Positions 1 through 10,240 of a DNA stretch of 64,000 nucleotides are shown here, one piece after another. The notes below the pieces were generated by a model. The model saw only the letters and a program-made list of their open reading frames with translations, had not been told where the DNA came from and did no database searches. The stretch's first letter is position 1; every line of letters starts with the position of its first letter. Source of the stretch: Talpa occidentalis (Eukaryota; Chordata; Mammalia; Eulipotyphla; Talpidae). The translations under genes and the position numbers were made by a program. The stretch is taken from NCBI RefSeq assembly GCF_014898055.3, contig NW_023601543.1:9976440-10040439 (forward strand). Reading direction: 5' to 3'.

Positions 1-240
1 TTCATTCATTGTGGAATATAAAGAAAAATGCAAATAACAAACAAAAGCGAAGGATTAGACCACAGAACAGCAGCTACGAGAGGGGAGGGGTGAAGGAGGA
101 TGGGTTGAGGGGACCAACTGGTTGGTAGCAGAGGGTGATTGGATGGTTGGTGTTGGGTGTGGTGATATATATGCGGTTCCTGGGGTGAGACAATGTACAC
201 CTGGAACCTATGCAGTGCTGTAAACTGATGTTACCTCAAA
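1..240 (+). repeat. L1 3'UTR-like fragment
   Basis: The block has purine-rich G runs (about 75-115) and then a stretch reading roughly 'gtacacctggaacctat...gcagt...gtaaactgatgtta' (about 193-232). This resembles the 3' end of L1 elements found in laurasiatherian genomes. It starts at the window edge, so its 5' part may continue outside. No coding content. Confidence 0.4.
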
Positions 241-244
241 ATAA

Positions 245-600
245 TGAGATACATGTGCACAATTACCTGTAGTGAAATTGGCACAGGTAGACAGATTGCC
301 TTTCAGGAGGGAATTTGGCGAAGCTTAAAAGTACACATTAACTCTCAGGCTCAGCAATTCCATTTCTAGGAATGTATCCTAAGGTAATAATTAAAGATGT
401 TCTCAAAGATTAAACTACAAAAAATTCATTGCAATATTTGTATTAATAAAATACAAGACAACCTGAGTCAGGTGCTTGAATACATTATGCTACCAACATG
501 CAGTGAGATATTAAGCAGGACTTTTGAGAAGAATATTAACATGGAAAGATGTTCACAAAATACTAAAAGGTTTTTTCAAAGATCTTTATTAGTTTTGATT
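245..600 (+). repeat. Ancient L1 ORF2 3'-end remnant
   Basis: The phrase 'cagcaattccatttctagga' at about 352-371 is the well-known L1 ORF2 C-terminal coding stretch. It is followed by diverged ORF2 sequence ('catggaaagatgttcac' near 540). Many indels and stops indicate an old L1M-type copy. The reading frame at 397-621 is a by-product of this relic, not a gene. Confidence 0.6.
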
Positions 601-980
601 AACAAAATAGTTCCTATTTGAAGAGAGTTAAAAGCAAAAATGCGCAGTGTGGTTCCAGAAACAAGCACTCTTAGCAGTTTGGTACACTTGCTTCCAGACA
701 TTTCTTTTCCTATACAAATGTAATCCGTAAGTTGACCTAACAGAAGCTATGGAATGAAATATAAACACTGCCAATGTTGTCTTTCACTGTCCCTGTATAA
801 CTTACTCTTCAAGGAGACACAGTTTTAAGTGCTTATTTAGAATTCCTGTCCCATGTGATAAAGCTTTCAACTTCCAGTTAAAGCTCCTCCTCCTACCCAG
901 CTGGAGCCTGTTAAAGGTTAAAGGCTCGCCTTAGGCCTCCGGCCCCTCTCCTGGTCTTACTAACTACAATTTCTGATCCT
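600..980. other. Unassigned sequence
   Basis: No gene, RNA or repeat family recognised. The composition is mixed, with a short pyrimidine-rich, GC-richer patch near 885-955. Confidence 0.5.
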
Positions 981-982
981 GT

Positions 983-1182
983 TTATAGTAATGTGGCCAG
1001 ATAAAACAGGGAATGTGCAGTTAACTTTGAATTTGAAATACACAGTGAATATTTCCTTAGTATGTGTAGGCCCCAGATGTTGCATGGCACTTAACACTTA
1101 CAAAAGGTATTCACTGTTATTTCAAATGCAGATTGAACTGGCATCTTGTATTTTCACTTGCTGTATCCAGCAACCCTAGTAC
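983..1182. mobile_element. Foldback (palindromic) MITE-like element
   Basis: The left half (about 997-1052) and right half (about 1108-1172) are imperfect inverted copies of each other around a central loop near 1060-1105. For example 'tttgaaatacacagtgaat' on the left pairs with the reverse complement of 'attcactgttatttcaaa' on the right. The outer ends read 'tggccag' and 'ccagcaaccct'. This matches an old mammalian palindromic DNA-transposon family whose name I cannot give with confidence. Confidence 0.55.
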
Positions 1183-1568
1183 AAAGACAAAGCAAGGGAA
1201 TGAAGAAGGGACACAGGAACATCTTTTCTGGACTGATGCTACTGTAAATTGGCTTTTGACTCTCTGGGTCCAGCAGAGGTTTAATGCTGACCCCTTCGTG
1301 GACACCACTGTGATTTCCTGCTTTGGAGACCCCACATTGAAGAGGACACCTAGCTGCAGACCTCTCAAGCAGGGGGCCCTCATCTGGTCCCTGGGATATA
1401 CTCACATCCCTTGCTCTGGCTGTTTCTGGGAGCGCAGGCATACCCCCAAAGAAGCAGCAGACACTTTTGTTCCTGCTGTTATTGTATCTTGATGCCTCAG
1501 TCAAAAAGTCTAATTTAATATCCGGTTACACCAACATCTACTGTGGCTCCTCTCGGCAGCTCTCTTAC
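1183..1568. other. Unassigned sequence before LTR copy A
   Basis: Overlapping open frames on both strands (1133-1492, 1154-1504) show no recognisable protein motif and no codon structure that favours one frame. I see no repeat family here. Confidence 0.45.
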
Positions 1569-2484
1569 TGTAGGGAAAACGGAAGTGATCAGGTTTTTTC
1601 TGCCCTCCCGCCATTAGCATCAACGATCAACACCTGCGACCCCCTGCCTGGTGGTGGGGCCTGGAGCTTGCTGTGGGCATGTGTCAGTGGGCACGCCTGA
1701 GCCAAGAGATGGAGCATATAAGAGCAGGAGCGTGGAACAGCGCATGGCAGCGGAGGGCCGGGCGGTGGGGTGCAGTAGAGGCCAGCGAAGAGGCCACGAG
1801 AGAACGCACATGCCAGGGAGCCCAGAAAGAGTGAAGATTCGCCAGGGGCCAGGCCTGCCAGCCTCCTTGGCCCCCGGCTCCCCTGCCTGCCCTGCACCTG
1901 GTTGCCTCACTACAGTGGTGTAGAAAGATGCTTAAAAACCTGAAAAAGCTTTTTGTCCAACATCTTAGTGAGGCTGCCGTGATAGCCGCTGCTCTCCGAG
2001 CTTCGCGATGCCTCCCAGAGATAAGAAGCAAAAAGATGCCGGAAAGTCGGCCAAGAAAGACAAAAAAGACCCAGTGAACAAACGTGGGGGTAAGGCCAAA
2101 AAGAAGTGGTCCAAAGGGAAAGTTCGGGACAAGCTCAATAACCTAGCCTTGTTTGACAAAACCACATAGGACACACTCTGTGAGGAAGTTCCCAACTACA
2201 AGCTCATCACCCTGGCTGTTGTGTCCTAGAGACTGAAACTCCGTGGGTCCTTGGCCAGGCAGCCCTTCAGGAGCTCCTTAGTGAAGGACTTAGCAAACTA
2301 GTTTCAAAGCACAGAGCACAAGTAACTTACATGCATAAGCAGGTCCCACCAAAAGTACATTTTGAAAAATAAAAGTTTATTAAAAAAAAAAAAACCCTGA
2401 AAAAGCCACCGAGGGCTCCAGACCCCTCCTTTACCCATCTGTGGGGATCACAGAGAACCTGCTCCATGCCCTGCTGGCACTACA
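1569..2484 (+). mobile_element. Solo LTR, copy A, interrupted by an RPS25 retrocopy
   Basis: The element starts TGTAGGG (1569) and ends in CTACA (2484). Its body aligns by eye with copies B, C and D (18625-19013, 19105-19504, 48471-48923). Shared landmarks are 'tctgccctcccgccatta' (about 1600-1617), the TATA-like 'catataagagcagg' (about 1714-1727), 'agcccagaaagagtgaaga' (about 1819-1837) and the 3' block 'gagggctccagacccctcc'. The RPS25 retrocopy is inserted just downstream of the position where copy C has its AATAAA signal. No internal retroviral sequence is seen, so this is a recombined solo LTR. No clean flanking duplication was found, which suits an old copy. Confidence 0.75.
1950..2395 (+). 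pseudogene. RPS25: RPS25 processed pseudogene
   Basis: This is an intronless copy of the 40S ribosomal protein eS25 mRNA. It keeps part of the 5'UTR ('ttttgtccaacatctt', about 1951), a start codon at 2008 and the Lys-rich N-terminus ([20 protein letters not shown]). The body is recognisable through KVRDKLNNL and VPNYKLIT. In-frame stops occur at the Tyr position of FDKAT-Y-D (TAG near 2167) and after AVVS. About 35-40 bp of the C-terminal coding region is deleted near 2330. The 3'UTR keeps AATAAA (2368-2373) and a poly(A) run (about 2382-2394). Target-site copies CCTGAAAAAGC flank it at 1939-1949 and 2396-2406. It is a dead L1-mediated retrocopy with no coding potential. Confidence 0.95.
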
Positions 2485-2599
2485 TTCTTAAATTCTTACA
2501 CTCGCCACAGCTGCAAAGCTTCTTGACTATCCTCACACCCTGCCCTACCCCCACTACCAGTGTTTATAGTTTCCAACGTCATTGCTCTTTGGCAAGCTT

Positions 2600-2772
2600 G
2601 GTGGTTCTCAAAGTGTGGTGCCTGAATGGCAGTTATCAATGTTATCTGGTAACTTAGAAATGCCAGTTCTCAGTCCACCCCAGACCTATTGAATCAACCC
2701 CCTAGGGAATGGAGCCTAGCAGTGTGTGTGTGTGTGTGTGTGTGTGTGCATTGCAGTGCCACTGGTTGATAA
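2600..2772 (-). mobile_element. MER5A-like hAT nonautonomous element with (TG)n
   Basis: The sequence starts 'ggtggttctcaaagtgtggt' and includes 'ccccagacctattgaatca' (about 2679-2697) and a terminal 'ccactggttgataa'. These are hallmarks of the MER5A/Charlie family, here reverse relative to the usual consensus. A (TG)n microsatellite of about 14 units (2721-2748) sits inside the 3' half. Confidence 0.65.
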
Positions 2773-2779
2773 CATAAAT

Positions 2780-3475
2780 TATACATATTATATATACAGC
2801 CTTCTAAACCACCATCTGTATCATCTGTATATAGCATATTGTTTGTCACCAAGAGCCTAGTTCCCACCCATCACCATACAATTGATCCCTTTTACTCAAT
2901 TTACCTACCACCCTTTCTCCTTCCCTTTCAATAACCACTACTTTGTTCTTAAAGCCTAAACATTTGTTTTTGTTTTTTTCATTTTGTCTACCTATGACAT
3001 TTTTAAAATTGAGGTGACATTGGTTTATAATGCCTTTTGCGTTTAGAGATATAGGGTCCCTCCCTCAGGTGTCACCACATGGCACTACCACTTTTCAGCT
3101 AAATCATGTGGTGTTTATCTTTCTTCACCTGAGTTTTGTCAGTAAGCATCCATCCATGTTGTTGCAAATGGCAGTATTTCATCTCTTTTTCTAGTAGCTG
3201 AGTAGTGTCCATTGTGTATCTATCCTACGTCTTCTTCACCCACTCATCTGTCAGTGGGCACTTGGGATGTTTCCAATCTTAGCTATTGTAAATAATGCTT
3301 GAATGAACACAGGGGTGCATGTGTCTCTTGGAGATCATCTTTCATATTGTCTGGATAAGCACCCAGAAGTGGGATTACTGGACCACATGGTATTTCGATT
3401 CTTAATTTTTTAAGGCATTGCTATACTGTTTTCCATAGTGGCTGATCAATTTATATTCGAACCAATAGTGTGCCG
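2780..3475 (-). repeat. Ancient L1 3'UTR/ORF2 end, antisense
   Basis: Antisense L1 ORF2 landmarks include 'catccatgttgttgcaaatg' (about 3150-3169), 'gtgggcacttgggatgtttcc' and 'ttagctattgtaaataatgc' (about 3279-3298). 'gggattactggaccacatgg' occurs near 3371-3390. Divergence is high. The upstream AT-rich part (2780-3000) is probably the matching 3'UTR. Confidence 0.65.
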
Positions 3476-3489
3476 GAATTCCCCATGTT

Positions 3490-3813
3490 TTAATAATTCC
3501 TCTTTCCTATGGAAAACAATTAGGAGCAGAAATGAAAGATTTAATAAGATCATTAAAGACAGAAGTTGTTTGACTAACAATGTAGACAAACTTTTAGCAA
3601 GACCACTATTGAGGAAAGATACAACTCAACTGGAAAAAAAAAAAAAAAACAACAAAGAACTCAAAAAAAAAAAAATGTGCAGAAGAACTAAATAGACACT
3701 TCTCCAAAGACATACAGATTAGGAATCAAATAACAATTGCTTCAGAAATTAAACAGATAGCAAGAGGTTATTATGAACAACTTAATACTAATTTATTTGA
3801 AAACAGAAAAAAT
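3490..3813 (+). repeat. Ancient L1 ORF2, reverse-transcriptase region (5' part)
   Basis: Sense-oriented, strongly diverged L1 ORF2 sequence including 'agcaagaggttattatgaacaac' near 3760. It is split from its continuation (4090-5010) by the SINE at 3814. Two A-rich tracts (3631-3648, 3665-3675) interrupt it. The frame at 3438-3695 is a relic frame, not a gene. Confidence 0.5.
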
Positions 3814-4085
3814 GGGCCTCCCTGGTGGCACAGGGGTTAAAGACAGCGCTGTCAAGCTATCGGCAGCCACTGCAGCATGAGTTCGATTCCAGGCCAGCCA
3901 GGGAACAACCCATATGGCACAGACCTCTCCTGCCTCGCCTGCTGCTCCCCTCAGCAGTGTATTTCAGTAGATCGCCTGTCCTGTTCCCATTCTGTCTCTG
4001 GTGAATCCTCTCACCCCCCCCCCACACCTCTGGCTTACACCCCAGTTCTTGTATGCATAAATGAATAAATGTTTAAAAAAAAACA
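3814..4085 (+). mobile_element. tRNA-derived SINE, copy 1
   Basis: Starts GGGCCTCCCTGGTGGCAC and keeps a B-box-like 'agttcgattcc' (about 3879-3889), the diagnostic CTGCTCCCCTCAGCAGTGTA core (about 3941-3960) and an (AAAT)n/A-rich tail. Inserted into an old L1. The flanks 'aaaacagaaaaaatg' and 'aaacacaaaaaatg' look like a diverged target-site duplication. Confidence 0.85.
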
Positions 4086-4089
4086 CAAA

Positions 4090-5010
4090 AAATGATAAAT
4101 TCTTAGGAAAATATAGCTTACCGAGTCAAAAAGAGAAATAGAAACCTTTCATTATCTTCTAAAGAATAAAAATCATTGTTAAAAAATATCTTTCCACAAA
4201 GGTAACACCAGACCCAGAGAACTATATCGATGATTTCTACTAGGTATTAAAGGAACAGGTAATGCTAATTTTATACACTCACTTTCCATGAATTGAAAAG
4301 GAGAGAAAGTGCCCTAACTCCTTTCCCATGCTCTCCTTGTCTGATTAAGGACCGTATAAAAAAGGAAAATGAGCTAATCTCATTTGTAAACATTGACACA
4401 GAAATCCAAAATGAGTTACTAGCTAACTGAATCTGCAAGTTATAGGTAAAAACCCTCATGACCATAGTTTCTTTAAGTCAAGAAAAAGTTTAACATTAGA
4501 AAATAATGAATTAAAATCACTATATTAACAGATTAAAGAAAATAACATGCTCATTGCAATCGATGAGGGAAAAAAAACTCATAAAATTAACCCCTATCCA
4601 TGATTAGAACAAGAAAATCGCTTGGCATATAAGAAGGGAACTTCTTTAACTAGGTACAGAGTATCTACCAAGAAATTATAGCAAACTTCATTTTAAATGA
4701 AGCATTAGAAACATTTCCTTCAAATTCAGGAAGACATGGGTATATGCTATTAAACTTCCGCACAACATTTTAGCCAAGTTATAGAAATAGTAAAACAAGA
4801 ACACGTTGTGGATTAGAAAGAAAATAAAACTGCTATTATTCACAGGCGACATAACACAGGTGTCCATATAAAAGTCCAAGAGAATTTTTAAACTACTTGG
4901 AATAAGAAAGGCTACTATATATAATATCAATATCCAAAACTTGATTGCATTCTTATACATGAGCACTGAAGAACTAGAACATAGAATTTTTGGAAAAAAT
5001 GACTTACAAG
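4090..5010 (+). repeat. Ancient L1 ORF2, reverse-transcriptase region (continued)
   Basis: Continues the L1 interrupted by SINE copy 1: 'gataaattcttaggaaaata' follows directly after the SINE. Further ORF2-like stretches include 'accagacccagagaactata' (about 4208), 'tctaccaagaaattatagcaaac' (about 4671) and 'ttcttatacatgagcactgaag' (about 4950). Frames are broken throughout. Confidence 0.55.
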
Positions 5011-5149
5011 GCAAGAAAAGCAAGTTATTACTGCTTGAACATCAAGCCTCAGCTCTTTTGCTCATGGCTCTACTCTCTCTAAATGTCATTACCTCAGCAA
5101 TGATTCATCCTTCAATATCCTGTTCATGTGGACATTTCATAATATCTTA

Positions 5150-5450
5150 ATTACTTCGGTTGAAATTGACCTTTTCCTCAGAAGTATTAAACCTCTACTC
5201 TGTACCACTGTTAGGTTGCTGGCCTTGAACTACCAGTACTTGTAATTTATACAATTTGTCATCTTTCTCTAGGTCATGTCTCCTGGAAGGAAAGAGAAGG
5301 ATTGTGTATTGTTCTTCTTAATATAACTCATACAACATAGTACAATGTCTTTATACATAGTAGGTCTTTCATAATGCTTACATCTGTCACTTCCTTAATT
5401 ATTTGACTTGATAGCTTAATAAATGCATCTTTATTGAATTCCAAATCAAT
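5150..5450 (+). repeat. L2 LINE 3'-end remnant
   Basis: The arrangement of 'atgtctcctggaaggaaag', 'gtacaatgtctttatacatagtaggtc' and a terminal 'aataaatgcatcttta' follows the 3' end of L2, which typically ends with a 'cacatagtaggcgctcaataaat' motif. Degraded. Confidence 0.4.
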
Positions 5451-5459
5451 TGTTATGTA

Positions 5460-6190
5460 TTTGCAGAGTTTCTGGACCCGCTAGATTGAACAGTCCTCTT
5501 GATGAAGTGGTGCCAGTCAGCCTTGAGGTCCAAGCTATTGCCATCTTTTATTTCTCTCAGTAGGCACAGTGAGCATTTATAGAAATTCCTGCAGGTTATT
5601 AAAAATGAGCACCAGTAGAACCACTGGTTAAAGGAACATTACATTGGATGGAATTAAAAAAAAAAAATCAATGACACCCTCCAAGTGCTCTTCACACTAC
5701 TTGATCTGAAAGGGTAGCCCACTTGCTTTCTCTTTGCCTTAGGCATGATGTTCCTGTAGTCTGTTTTGTTCTCCATTCACCATTCTAGTCCCAGAGCCGT
5801 GGACTAGGCACCACCACAATTAAACTGCAAGGCAGCAAGTTCTGCTGGCTCCGGGGATCTCTGCTCCCTCTGAAGTGGCTTGAATTCTGTCCAGGACTGG
5901 TGCTTTCCGTGTAGTGTCGCCAACCCTACAGTCGAGTGCTATCATAGTGAAGAGAAGTGCTGAGGCAGAGTGCCCAGCAATCTCAGTTGCCTATGAAACT
6001 GGGAGCACCTCTCAAAGCTGAGAGGATCACCGCCTGAAGGGAGCCCTTTCCACTCCTGTCTTGTATTTCTTTGGCATCTTGAAAAATACATCTTTTTACA
6101 TCGTTGTTCATTTTTGTACAAGTTAGATTTCTCTTCTCAGGTGCAATCCCCATAAAATTACCACCACCTAAATCACTCTTGAACTGTCAC
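5460..6190. other. Unassigned sequence
   Basis: No coding gene or repeat family recognised. The stretch 5810-6060 is GC-richer and repeat-free by eye. Confidence 0.45.
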
Positions 6191-6194
6191 CATA

Positions 6195-6312
6195 GTCTCT
6201 TGTGCTGGGAATGCACAATATTCCAACCACTATGGAAAGCTGTGTGGAGGACCTTCAAACTATTAAAAATGGAGCTTCCATATGACCCAGCAATTCCACT
6301 CCTAGGAAAAAT
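6195..6312 (+). repeat. L1 ORF2 C-terminal fragment, sense
   Basis: Contains 'ccaaccactatggaaagctg' followed by 'gagcttccatatgacccagc' and 'ttccactcctagga', the standard ORF2 C-terminal coding landmarks (peptide [12 protein letters not shown]). Only about 115 bp remain. It abuts antisense L1 sequence at about 6313. Confidence 0.75.
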
Positions 6313-6720
6313 ACATTTTAATGTCAGTTTCTTTCACTGTGCAGATTTTAGTTTGACGTACTCCCATTTGTTTATTTTGCTTTTATTTCCCTTGCATGGA
6401 CACAGACCCCAAAGACATCCCTGAAATCAGTGCCATAGAGTAGTTTGCCTGTTTTTTTCTAGGTATTTTATGATTTCAGATGTTCTATCCAAGACTTTAG
6501 GCATATTTGAGTTAATTTTTTTGTGAATAGTAAGAGATACTTTAGTTTCATCCTTCTGCATGTGGCTGTCCATTCTCCCAAAACCATTCATTAAAGAGAT
6601 TCCCTTTCTCTATTATTTGGTCTTAGCTCCTTTGCCATACAAAGATTAACTGTCCATGAAATGATGACCCTTGTTCTCTTGGATAAGTTTCTCGCTTTAT
6701 GGCAAGACAAGATGTATAAG
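6313..6720 (-). repeat. L1 ORF2 fragment, antisense
   Basis: Antisense L1 ORF2 sequence with 'cttctgcatgtggctgtcc' (about 6553) and 'cattcattaaagagattccc' near 6586, both typical of this L1 region. It directly follows the sense fragment, giving an inverted junction. Confidence 0.55.
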
Positions 6721-7220
6721 GCTCACATTGTGTATTTCCTAATTAAAAGCTGAACTCAGTCATTCCTCCAAGAAGCCCTTGATGCCATCTAGTGGGAAAA
6801 TTAGAGACCACAATACGAGTGCTAAGAGTGCTCAGTGTGCTGGGATTTCATTATTTTTAGGACTTTTCATGAAAAAGAGGTAGGAAATATATTTTCTCAG
6901 TAAGTAGATGATAAATCATAAGGTCTCACTATTTTCCAATTTAAATTTATAAGATTTTTATTTATACTTCTCTCTTGAAAATCTTGGATCCTAATGACAT
7001 TATATAATGATTACTTTCAAAATAACAATATTACTATATTACCAATATAAAGGACTACTTAATACAGCCTAATATTTCTTCATGGTTCTTATTCTTTGGA
7101 CATATTCTACTAGGGATGTACAGATAAAAGACTGTGTTGTAATGTCACTTGAAATAATTATTCTCCTTATGTGGTTATAACATCTAAGTTTCCCTTAAAT
7201 TTTTATGGTCATTTTGACTT
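6720..7220. other. Unassigned AT-rich sequence
   Basis: No gene or repeat recognised by eye. Confidence 0.45.
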
Positions 7221-7221
7221 A

Positions 7222-7776
7222 ACCAACCACTATGGAGAGCTGTGTGGAGATTTCTGGACCTACTAAACATAGAGCTTCCATATGATCCAGCAATTCCACT
7301 CCTAGGTATTTACCCAAAGGACACAGAAACATCAATTCCAAAGAGCACCTGCACTCCTATGTTTATAGCAGCACTGTTTACAATAGCTAAGCTTTGGAAA
7401 CAACCCAAATGCCCAAAAATAGATGACTGGATCAAGAAGATGTGGTACATATATACCATGGAATATTACTCAGCATTCAAAAAAGATAAACACATGCAAT
7501 TTGCAGCAACATGGATGGCACTGGAAGGGATCATGCTCAGCGAAATAAGCCAAAAAGAAAAAGAAAAATACCGGATGGTCTCACTCATAGCAGGAATCTA
7601 GAAAACTTAAATAAGGGACCAGGAAAATGAATATAAGAAAGTGAAAATCAAAATCAACAAAAAACTATGAACCAGAGACACTTTTTGGGGGGGGGGGGGC
7701 GGGAGGGGAAGGATTGGGGTCAGAATGGGGCGTTTGCAATTGTATGGGGGAATATAAAAATAAAATAAAAAAAAAA
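7222..7776 (+). mobile_element. Young L1 3' end (5'-truncated)
   Basis: About 555 bp of L1. The ORF2 C-terminus stays open for 119 codons to its natural stop (7242-7601) and contains [17 protein letters not shown] and [21 protein letters not shown] 3'UTR follows with a long G run (7687-7699) and an A-rich tail. The coding part is almost identical to the minus-strand copy at 32298-33122, so both come from a recently active lineage. It lacks the endonuclease and reverse-transcriptase domains and cannot move by itself. Confidence 0.9.
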
Positions 7777-7779
7777 AGA

Positions 7780-8380
7780 AAGTCAAATTAAATAACTATG
7801 TAACAACTCTTAATGTGTAATTCATCATTGACCTAGAAGACTGTTAAATTAGGATAATTTACATCCCTGACATTTCCCTATAGTAAATTTCCATTACCTT
7901 TAATTCAGAAAATTGTTCCAGTAAAAGTACATACAGACATTTAGAAATTTGGTTAAAAAAACATAGATTCCAACATTTCCTTTCTTTTCTATCAAGGAAA
8001 CTTCTATATCCAACTTACAAAGACTTTTTTTTAACACCAAGTTATTTTCACATTTCATTAATACGAAAAAAAAAGGGAAATCTTCATGTGCTATAATTTA
8101 CTTGACTGTAGTGGCCTACTTTGAAATAAAATTCAACTGAAAAAAAAAATGATCTAAATATACTTAATAGCTCTACTTTTTTCTTACAAGAAGACCTTAG
8201 AACATTTAATCCCACTTTTGCATCTCCAATTTTTGTTTCCACTTTGGTTTTTTATATTATCCTTAGCAGTAATTACTATTACATTTTCCTGTAACAAAGA
8301 CACCACTGAATATAAGATGCTCTCAACTGTTAAAACTTACTTCTTCCTTCTGGCTTAAATTTCTCTTTTTACAGTACATA
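7780..8380. other. Unassigned AT-rich sequence
   Basis: No gene, RNA or repeat family recognised. Several short A and T tracts. Confidence 0.45.
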
Positions 8381-9360
8381 TTTGGTAATTTTTAATTTGG
8401 GATACAAGTGGTTAAAAACTCAAGATGTGCCTAGGAATATTTTTAAATGGTATAGAATTCTAGTCTGCATATTATGATTTCTTTCCATCCTCTTATTGCT
8501 ATTCTTGTTAAGTCTGCTATCCAGCTAATTGCTATTCCTTTGAAGGTAATTTTTCTTTTCTCTCTGGTTGCATTTAACATCATTTTGTCTTTAGCATTCT
8601 GGATTTTACTAATATGTGTACAGATGTGGATTTGTTTTATTTTTCCTACCTAATGAAGTTTGTGCTTCCTGAATCTGAAAAATTGTTAGTCATTATGTCT
8701 TTAAATATTAATTCTCCCCTGTTCTCTGTATTTGTTCCCTTTGGAATTTCTATTAGATACATGCAAACCTTTTCCAGTCTATCTTTCATGTCTTCCTTAA
8801 AATCAAGTATTTTGAGGCATAATTAATATAACAAAAATGTACCCATTTTAAGTATACTTAAGTTCAGTGAGTTATAACGTGTATTTGTACAGTGCAATCA
8901 TTGCTATGGTCAACATATAAATCATTCACTTCATTCTTAAAAAGCTCTCTTGTGCTTCTTTCCAGACATTTCTCTTATTCCCAGCTATAGGCACCCACTG
9001 GCATGCTTCTACAATCATTAGTTTTTTTCTTTTCTAGAATTTCATGTAAATGAAATCATACAGTATAGTTTTGTGTCTGCTTTCTTTTAGTCACATATAG
9101 TGTCTTTGATATTCATTCATGTTTCCAGGTATCTCAGGACTCTGTTCCTTTTGATTACTGAATTGCAATAAATTGATACAATTGAATATGCAGCAATTTG
9201 TTCACAATTTGAGACTATTATGAATAAATCCGCTATGAAAATCCATATATGGACTTAAGTCTTTATTTCTCTTAGGTAAATAACTATGAGTGGTATAGCT
9301 AAGCTACATAGCAAATGTATATTTAAACTTAAAAGAAAACTCTAAAAAGTTTTCCAAATT
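8380..9360 (-). repeat. Ancient L1M 3' region, antisense (part 1)
   Basis: Antisense landmarks include 'aagatgtgcctagga' (about 8422), 'gaagtttgtgcttcctgaat' (about 8655), the 3'UTR-like 'gtaaatgaaatcatacagta' (about 9046) and 'ttaggtaaataactatgagtgg' (about 9274). Continues beyond two SINEs and a retro-insert to about 11400. Confidence 0.65.
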
Positions 9361-9597
9361 ATTTTTTTAATTATTATTATTTATTTATACAAGAGCCGGG
9401 GTACAGTCCAGATGCGCGGGAGGGTGAGAGGATTCACCAGAGACAGAGCGGGGAACAGAACAGGCCAACTGACGAAATGCTCTGCTGAGGGGAGCAGCAG
9501 GCGAGACAGGAGAGGTCTGCTCGCCATGTGGGTTGCTCCGAGGCCAGCGGGGATTGAACCGGCTGCGCTCAACTGCCTGCGCCACCAGGGAGGCCCC
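9361..9597 (-). mobile_element. tRNA-derived SINE, copy 2
   Basis: Reverse-oriented, with the 5' end at the right (GGGGCCTCCCTGG read on the minus strand) and the tail at the left. Flanked by a perfect 13-bp duplication AGTTTTCCAAATT (9348-9360 and 9598-9610). The interrupted sequence is an antisense L1M. Confidence 0.92.
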
Positions 9598-9802
9598 AGT
9601 TTTCCAAATTCTTAACTGAAATCTGTGAGAATTCTAAGTGTTTCACATCCTGTCAAAACTTGGTATTATCAGATTCTTTAATTTTAGCCACCCTATGAAA
9701 AGTGTAGCAGTATATGGTTGTGATTTCAGTTTGTAGTACCCGGATGACCAATGATATTGAGCATCTTTTGTTTTCATTGATCATTTTTTTTTCTTGGTCA
9801 TT
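9598..9802 (-). repeat. Ancient L1M, antisense (part 2)
   Basis: Continues the element from 9360: 'cttggtattatcagattcttt' and 'gatattgagcatcttttg' (about 9753) are antisense L1 ORF2 landmarks. Confidence 0.65.
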
Positions 9803-10073
9803 TTTAAAAAAAGATTGATTTACTTATGCATACAAGAACTGGGGTACAGACCAGATGTGCAGGAGGGTGAGAGGATTCACCAGAGACAGAACAGGGAACA
9901 GAACAAGCAGACTGACTGAAATACACTGCTGAGGGGAGCAGCGGGCGAGTCAGGAGAGGTCTGCCGCAAAATGTGGGTTCCTCTCTGGCTGGCCAGGATC
10001 AAACCTGCACCGCAGAGGCTGTGGACAGCTTCAAAGCCCTGCGCTCAATTGCCTGCGCCACCAGGGAGGCCCT
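9803..10073 (-). mobile_element. tRNA-derived SINE, copy 3
   Basis: Reverse-oriented full-length copy with the 5' end at 10073. TTGGTCAT occurs on both sides (about 9794 and about 10076), consistent with a short target-site duplication in the L1M. Confidence 0.88.
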
Positions 10074-10240
10074 CATTGGTCATGTTTATGTTATTTTGTG
10101 AAGTGTCTATTTAAATATTTTGTCTACTTTTAGTTGGGTTGTTTGTGTTATTAGTAAATTATGAGTTCACACTATATTCTTTATATGAGTCCATTGTCAG
10201 AGTTTCTCTCCCATTCTATAAATTGCTATTTCGTTTTCTT
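10074..10240 (-). repeat. Ancient L1M, antisense (part 3)
   Basis: 'gaagtgtctatttaaatatttt' and 'gggttgtttgtgttatt' are antisense L1 landmarks that continue the element across the second SINE. Confidence 0.6.

Noticed and set aside
1133..1504. Overlapping open frames of 116-119 codons on both strands
   Set aside because: No motif, no homology recognised, and they overlap the foldback element.
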